Assembly: GCA_000469685.2 (NCBI GenBank)
Contig: LS997562.1
Span: 41,244,345 to 41,308,344, forward strand
DNA: 64,000 nt
Direction of reading: 5' to 3'
From: Haemonchus contortus
Lineage: Eukaryota; Nematoda; Chromadorea; Rhabditida; Trichostrongylidae
Shown piece by piece: positions 61,501 through 64,000 of this stretch (positions within the stretch are counted from its first letter, which is position 1; every line of letters starts with the position of its first letter). The notes below the pieces were generated by a model that was not told the DNA's origin, made no database searches, and saw only the letters and a program-made list of their open reading frames with translations. Position numbers and translations under genes: made by a program.

Positions 61501-61815
61501 TAACAAAGTTGCGTTCCGAAAAAGATACCAAAATAACGAATGAAATGGTAATGGTCAGAAAATGAAAGAAACAAAAGAAGCTCTCGCCTGTAGATCCGTA
61601 GAGTTGTCAAAAAGTCGTCGAATGACGTCGAATTGAGTGTGATTCCTTGGAAGAAGCCGATAGACGCTGACGACGTCCCCATCACCATTGGCGGACGTCG
61701 TCGTCGTCCTGGGCAAGAATTCATCATGATGGACATCGTCGTCTGCCAGAATCGTGCCGAACACGACGGCGGCGACGACAACGACGACGACGACCACATC
61801 GCGAGTGCGACGCAT
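43587..61815 (-). CDS. Secreted zinc procarboxypeptidase (M14A family), 11 exons
   Basis: Exons (complement): 61588-61815, 50562-50698, 49887-50088, 47619-47720, 46658-46780, 46481-46595, 46012-46084, 44985-45123, 44110-44194, 43961-44050 and 43587-43726, all phase-matched, 477 residues. Signal peptide 1-24 (MRRTRD then a Val-rich core). The propeptide starts near VYRLLPRNHTQ. Dibasic processing sites are RRKR at 129-132 and RPRR at 132-135. The catalytic domain hydrolyses C-terminal peptide bonds. By analogy to bovine carboxypeptidase A: Zn ligands H207, E210 (HAREW) and H349 (TLHTYSQ); R269/R272 (LWRKNR); N294-R295 (DLNRNF); Y402; general base E425 (LLELRPD). The position-255 equivalent is E409 (GGSEDW), so basic C-terminal residues may be preferred. 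All catalytic residues are present, so it should be active. The GTG 36 bases upstream is in frame, but ATG 61815 gives the better signal peptide. No ShKT domain was found downstream. Confidence 0.92.
46976..47122 (-). other. Exon-like insert with in-frame stop inside carboxypeptidase intron 4
   Basis: After a good acceptor (TTGGCTTTCAG) the minus strand reads 48 codons in phase 0 to TAA at 46976-46978, containing GDRLADELRKLNLHEIQRAI and MMSKYDEESFVTNDTILRL. It lies between exons 4 and 5, which join perfectly without it. Inclusion would truncate the enzyme after the HAREW segment and remove most catalytic residues. If a weak donor (TTG|GTCGGA) were used it would add 46 in-frame residues inside a helix. 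Codon use looks coding. It may be an alternative terminal or poison exon, or a leftover exon. Confidence 0.4.
53399..53935 (+). mobile_element. Mariner-like element remnant with transposase N-terminus
   Basis: Starts CAGGGTGGCTGAAAAG directly after a TA dinucleotide, as mariner ends do. At about 53757-53930 the plus strand reads the start of a mariner helix-turn-helix domain: RIITFYQARQGKNAGVAARN, then RSTVNNRLDRFTAGDTGF. The rest is truncated or unreadable. Its terminal sequence differs from the element at 37409, so it is a separate family. Confidence 0.6.
54913..55314 (-). CDS. Unidentified 133-codon reading frame nested in carboxypeptidase intron 1
   Basis: An open frame on the minus strand from a possible acceptor (TTGCTATTCTCAG, exon start at 55314) to TGA at 54913-54915. 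Composition is balanced, with blocks such as GSWLEIVNSRPPSIALG, QLANQLFFYNQNRTVDP, NNVWHIWTFKPVYLEVGY and SADLEVTFDYYVREN. This reads like a folded domain rather than repeat-derived noise. It has an N-glycosylation-type sequon (NRT), but no start codon or upstream exon could be identified. It lies on the same strand as the host gene. It may be a nested gene's last exon, an alternative exon, or a captured fragment. Family not recognised. Confidence 0.4.
   Translation of the reverse strand, partial: PLKRKKTNIFGSWLEIVNSRPPSIALGCSLIRPIDEKHKNSGTEFGNQSNASGVFPSDFEKKYGVQNGPEGTEQLANQLFFYNQNRTVDPSNNVWHIWTFKPVYLEVGYVILGRSADLEVTFDYYVRENIMKK
56002..56477. mobile_element. MITE with G/C-tract terminal inverted repeats, copy 2
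   Basis: The same element as 2203-2614, inserted in the opposite orientation inside carboxypeptidase intron 1. The ends carry GGTGAAAATGTAGTTG and its complement, next to G-rich and C-rich tracts. It differs from copy 1 by an internal 51-bp tandem duplication (units 56301-56351 and 56352-56402), which differ from each other at only about three positions. Confidence 0.82.
57540..57910 (+). other. Possible decayed transposase fragment
   Basis: The segment around GGACAGCCGCTATCGCCTAC resembles a stretch at about 53970-53990 (GGACACAGCTATCGCTTGCA) in the neighbouring mariner remnant. Interrupted frames suggest the part of a transposase just before the first catalytic Asp. The signal is weak and may be coincidence. 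Confidence 0.25.
61755..61800. repeat. GAC/GTC trinucleotide run coding for the Val-rich signal peptide
   Basis: An imperfect GAC repeat on the plus strand (GTC on the coding strand) encodes the eight consecutive valines of the carboxypeptidase signal peptide. Slippage here would change the length of the hydrophobic core. Confidence 0.6.
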
Positions 61816-61906
61816 GGCGACTGGCGCGGCGATCTGCGCCTCTGACGCCACCGCGCTATTTCACGACGATCCAGTTTCGGGGCCGCGGACCAGGTTTTCC
61901 TCATAC

Positions 61907-62016
61907 GGGGGCCCCGCCTCCATCACTATCATCTCCAGTTGCTTCGTCGTTCTCCCGACACCGTTCACCCACGTATCCATTCAGGCATATAAGTGTGAAA
62001 GATTTATTCGACCCGG
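61907..62016 (-). other. Candidate exon with half an EGF-like motif, upstream of carboxypeptidase exon 1
   Basis: From a possible acceptor (GAATTTCGAATAG) the minus strand reads GSNKSFTLICLNGYVGERC and an acidic Gly/Asp-rich tail, to a donor-like CCC|GTATGAGG. CLNGYVGERC is the closing part of an EGF-like domain (CxNGYxGxxC). It lies less than 100 bp upstream of the carboxypeptidase start on the same strand. A phase-0 join to 61827 would be possible only through a poor acceptor. It could be an alternative 5' exon, the tail of another gene, or chance. Confidence 0.28.
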
Positions 62017-62426
62017 CTATTCGAAATTCGATACAATCGAGCAAAACACATACGAAAAAATGAGGGACAAAGGAAGAGACAATGGGGCACAGGCACATAA
62101 AGAATTAAAACATGGGAAAGGGCACTTAATCATCTGAAAAGACACAAGGGCGATCAGAAGGCAGATGGGGCACATTCAGAAAAAAGCTATTCATTTAGTT
62201 AAGTATGTGAGAAAAAAACACTAGAAATTTATAAAAATTTACTCCTAAAATGGTGCAGAATTATTAAAAAATTCCCACTTAAAAATCGCTAAACAAACTT
62301 ACGAATAAGGCCTTATTACAATATAATCGATACTGTACCTATTTCTAGGAAATACTGTACATATATTGATTTAACGAGCAAGCTAATAAGAGCAAATCAG
62401 AGCCGTCCATAGGGTGCTTAATTCAG

Positions 62427-62834
62427 GCAGACACGCCCCTCGTAGGAAGCCACGCCTATTTCGACATAGCTCAACACTCGTCGATGATTATCGTTCACTA
62501 AGAGGAGTAGTACGCCGAGAAATGCCAGGACGACGACTTCTTCTGAAAAATTCTTATTGTTCGACGATGTTATGTGGAAGCATTGATGACCCAACAGCGG
62601 TTAGTTCAATTTCTTCGGTTACGGTGCATCTCATGCATTTTATTTGGAGAAAGAAAGAGTCTATCCGATCGTAGAACTGTTCCATCAGTTCAGCGGGAAA
62701 TATTTTTTTGCAAAAGGACGCTATAGGTTTAAATAGGAAGCTAGTGTCCCAATCATCACAGGATTTCTCGAACCTAATAGTCTAGGTGGCAGAAATTTCC
62801 AGAAGAAAAGTTAAAGGAGGATCAAACGGTATCG
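62427..62834 (+). CDS. Two internal exons of an unidentified plus-strand gene (partial)
   Basis: Exon 62427-62599 is bounded by an acceptor (GCTTAATTCAG) and a donor (ACAGCG|GTTAGT). It encodes 57 residues including HSSTLVDDYRSLRGVVRREM, NSYCSTMLCGSIDDP and an Arg-rich start. Exon 62793-62834 (acceptor GTGGCAG, donor TCG|GTAAGA) adds KFPEEKLKEDQTVS. The first ends and the second starts in phase 0, so they join cleanly. The 5' exon(s) would have to lie between the divergent carboxypeptidase start and 62427; I could not place a start codon. Downstream exons probably continue past 62835 and maybe beyond the window. No domain recognised. Confidence 0.45.
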
Positions 62835-64000
62835 GTAAGATTAACATTGTCGTAAACGATGATGGCTCGGTCAATTAGGCGAACAGGTTCAGAGGCGGCA
62901 GTTAAAATTTTTCTATCTCCTAATAATTCCCTCTTTTCTGCTACTGAAGTAGAGCTGGAAGGCGATGATATGAAGTTTCTGAGTAATGGGGCTTCGATTA
63001 CGTCTAAAGGATTTAGTCGATGTCTGAGAAAAGTACTGTATACCCGATTTGACTGGCCTTTTCCTTCAAAGCCAGACGAATCATCAAGGGGGTATGGCTC
63101 GTAAAGTACGGCTAAACACTAACATTCTTTGGTCAAGTCTGGTGACATACCGGGTGATCATGAGACCTAGCTTTATCTTGGCTAGCAGTTTTTCGGTCTG
63201 GGGGTACGCTAGCTGGGTGATAGATCCAGAATTTCAAAAAACAGTTTTTTGGATATTTGAGTGCTAGAGTGAAAGATTCCTTCTTCTGCTAATTGAAGAG
63301 CTCCTGTTCATATCCTCTTTTCTCCCACTCAATCCTTACGTCAACACTCAATCCTTACGTCAAAAGTTCGTGGAGTTCATCCACGAGTACAAATGGGACT
63401 CGAACTAAACGAGGAGCCCAGAATTTCTACTTCTTCCTTCTGTTAGAAAAAATCTCCTGTCCTATCTGTTTGAGCATCTGGACGTCACGGTATTCAGTGG
63501 ATGCTTTCTCAAACAAAAGTACGTTGTGAGGGGGGAGGAGGCTTTCTTCGAGGGAACCGTTGAATTTGCTTCGACTAAGTGACGGGATTTCATACAAAAT
63601 ACACAAATAATATATGAAAAGTTCGAAGGGCTTCTGAGGTAGCACGTGTTCACGATATCAAATCTTCTCGGGCAATCTAAGTTTATCCATCCTTTTAGCA
63701 TAGTGATTGCTAGAAGCAGAAAACGACGCCTAGACCAGGCTGTCACCAAGGGTTTACCATAGAAACCTTGTTTATAGCAGGTAGAGCCATACATCACCCT
63801 AAAGCTACTGACAATATAGCCTTTATTGCCTATAATGAAAATTGCATGCCCTTCGAATCCTACCTTTAGAACTTCGCCTCCACTAACTCCAAACATTTCG
63901 GTCGTAGAGTACGGGGGGGGGGGGCAAAAAGCTTTCCAAAACTTTTTTGATTGCAAGCAAATGAGGAGCGCATGGCTACTCCTACACAGAAACCAATACG
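62835..64000. other. Right end of window, no modelled gene
   Basis: The largest open frame is a 164-codon minus-strand frame at 63462-63956. It runs through a G tract at about 63911-63922, shows no codon bias and matches nothing I recognise, so I treat it as chance. Further exons of the gene at 62427 may lie here. A small duplication of ACTCAATCCTTACGTCAA occurs at about 63329-63363. Confidence 0.4.

Larger units (their letters stand above)
50699..61587 (-). other. 10.9-kb intron 1 of the carboxypeptidase gene, GC-AG type
   Basis: The donor is CTACAG|GCGAGA (GC instead of GT) and the acceptor AAATTTCAG|CTG. The join gives an uninterrupted propeptide (STDLQ then LNFWKTAKNL). It is more than four times longer than any other intron in the gene. 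It holds a reading frame at 54913-55314, a mariner remnant from 53399, a second MITE copy at 56002 and possible further transposase debris near 57550-57910. I found no complete host gene inside it. Confidence 0.75.

Noticed and set aside
61449..61904. 151-codon minus-strand frame overlapping carboxypeptidase exon 1
   Set aside because: It is a shifted frame of the GC-rich repeat-coded signal-peptide region; the +1 frame encodes the propeptide that joins to exon 2.
63462..63956. 164-codon minus-strand open frame
   Set aside because: No codon bias or recognisable motif, and it passes through a homopolymer tract. Length alone is not persuasive in a 64-kb window.

Overview
The window looks like nuclear DNA from a nematode, probably clade V/strongylid (hookworm-like), but the species cannot be fixed from sequence alone. 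Genes are cut into short exons by introns whose 3' ends follow the nematode TTTCAG pattern. The two genes I can name (a DEG/ENaC channel subunit and an M14 zinc carboxypeptidase) read like nematode family members. Intergenic DNA is full of degraded mobile elements, including a tRNA-derived SINE. No operon-like bacterial layout, CRISPR array, rRNA or convincing free-standing tRNA gene was seen. Gene models were built by hand: every exon join below was checked for GT(GC)/AG ends and matching reading phase.

Layout. 0.6-1.7 kb: last exons of an unidentified minus-strand gene. 1.7-9.9 kb: mostly non-coding, with a G/C-tract MITE and two doubtful coding-like stretches. 9.9-12.2 kb (+): a small coiled-coil protein gene. 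12.2-20.7 kb: gene-poor, littered with SINE copies. 20.7-24.9 kb (+): a second coiled-coil gene with the same plan (His-rich start, coiled coils, only phase-0 introns), probably a diverged tandem relative of the first. 24.9-32.9 kb: repeats, including a 1.48-kb inverted-repeat element and a perfect 27-bp hairpin. 32.9-41.1 kb (+): a complete 13-exon DEG/ENaC gene (470 aa), whose intron 10 holds a dead Tc1/mariner element and a SINE. 43.6-61.8 kb (-): a complete 11-exon secreted procarboxypeptidase gene (477 aa), convergent with the channel gene. Its first intron is 10.9 kb, starts with GC, and contains a MITE, mariner debris and an unexplained 133-codon reading frame. 62.4-62.8 kb (+): two phase-matched exons of an unidentified gene, divergent from the carboxypeptidase gene.

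Functionally the neighbours do not form an evident pathway. The carboxypeptidase would be a secreted zymogen that removes C-terminal residues, and an acidic residue at the specificity position suggests basic substrates. The channel subunit would sit in the plasma membrane, but its pore motif departs from the family GxS consensus. The two coiled-coil proteins are unrecognised and are the best candidates for lineage-specific biology here.
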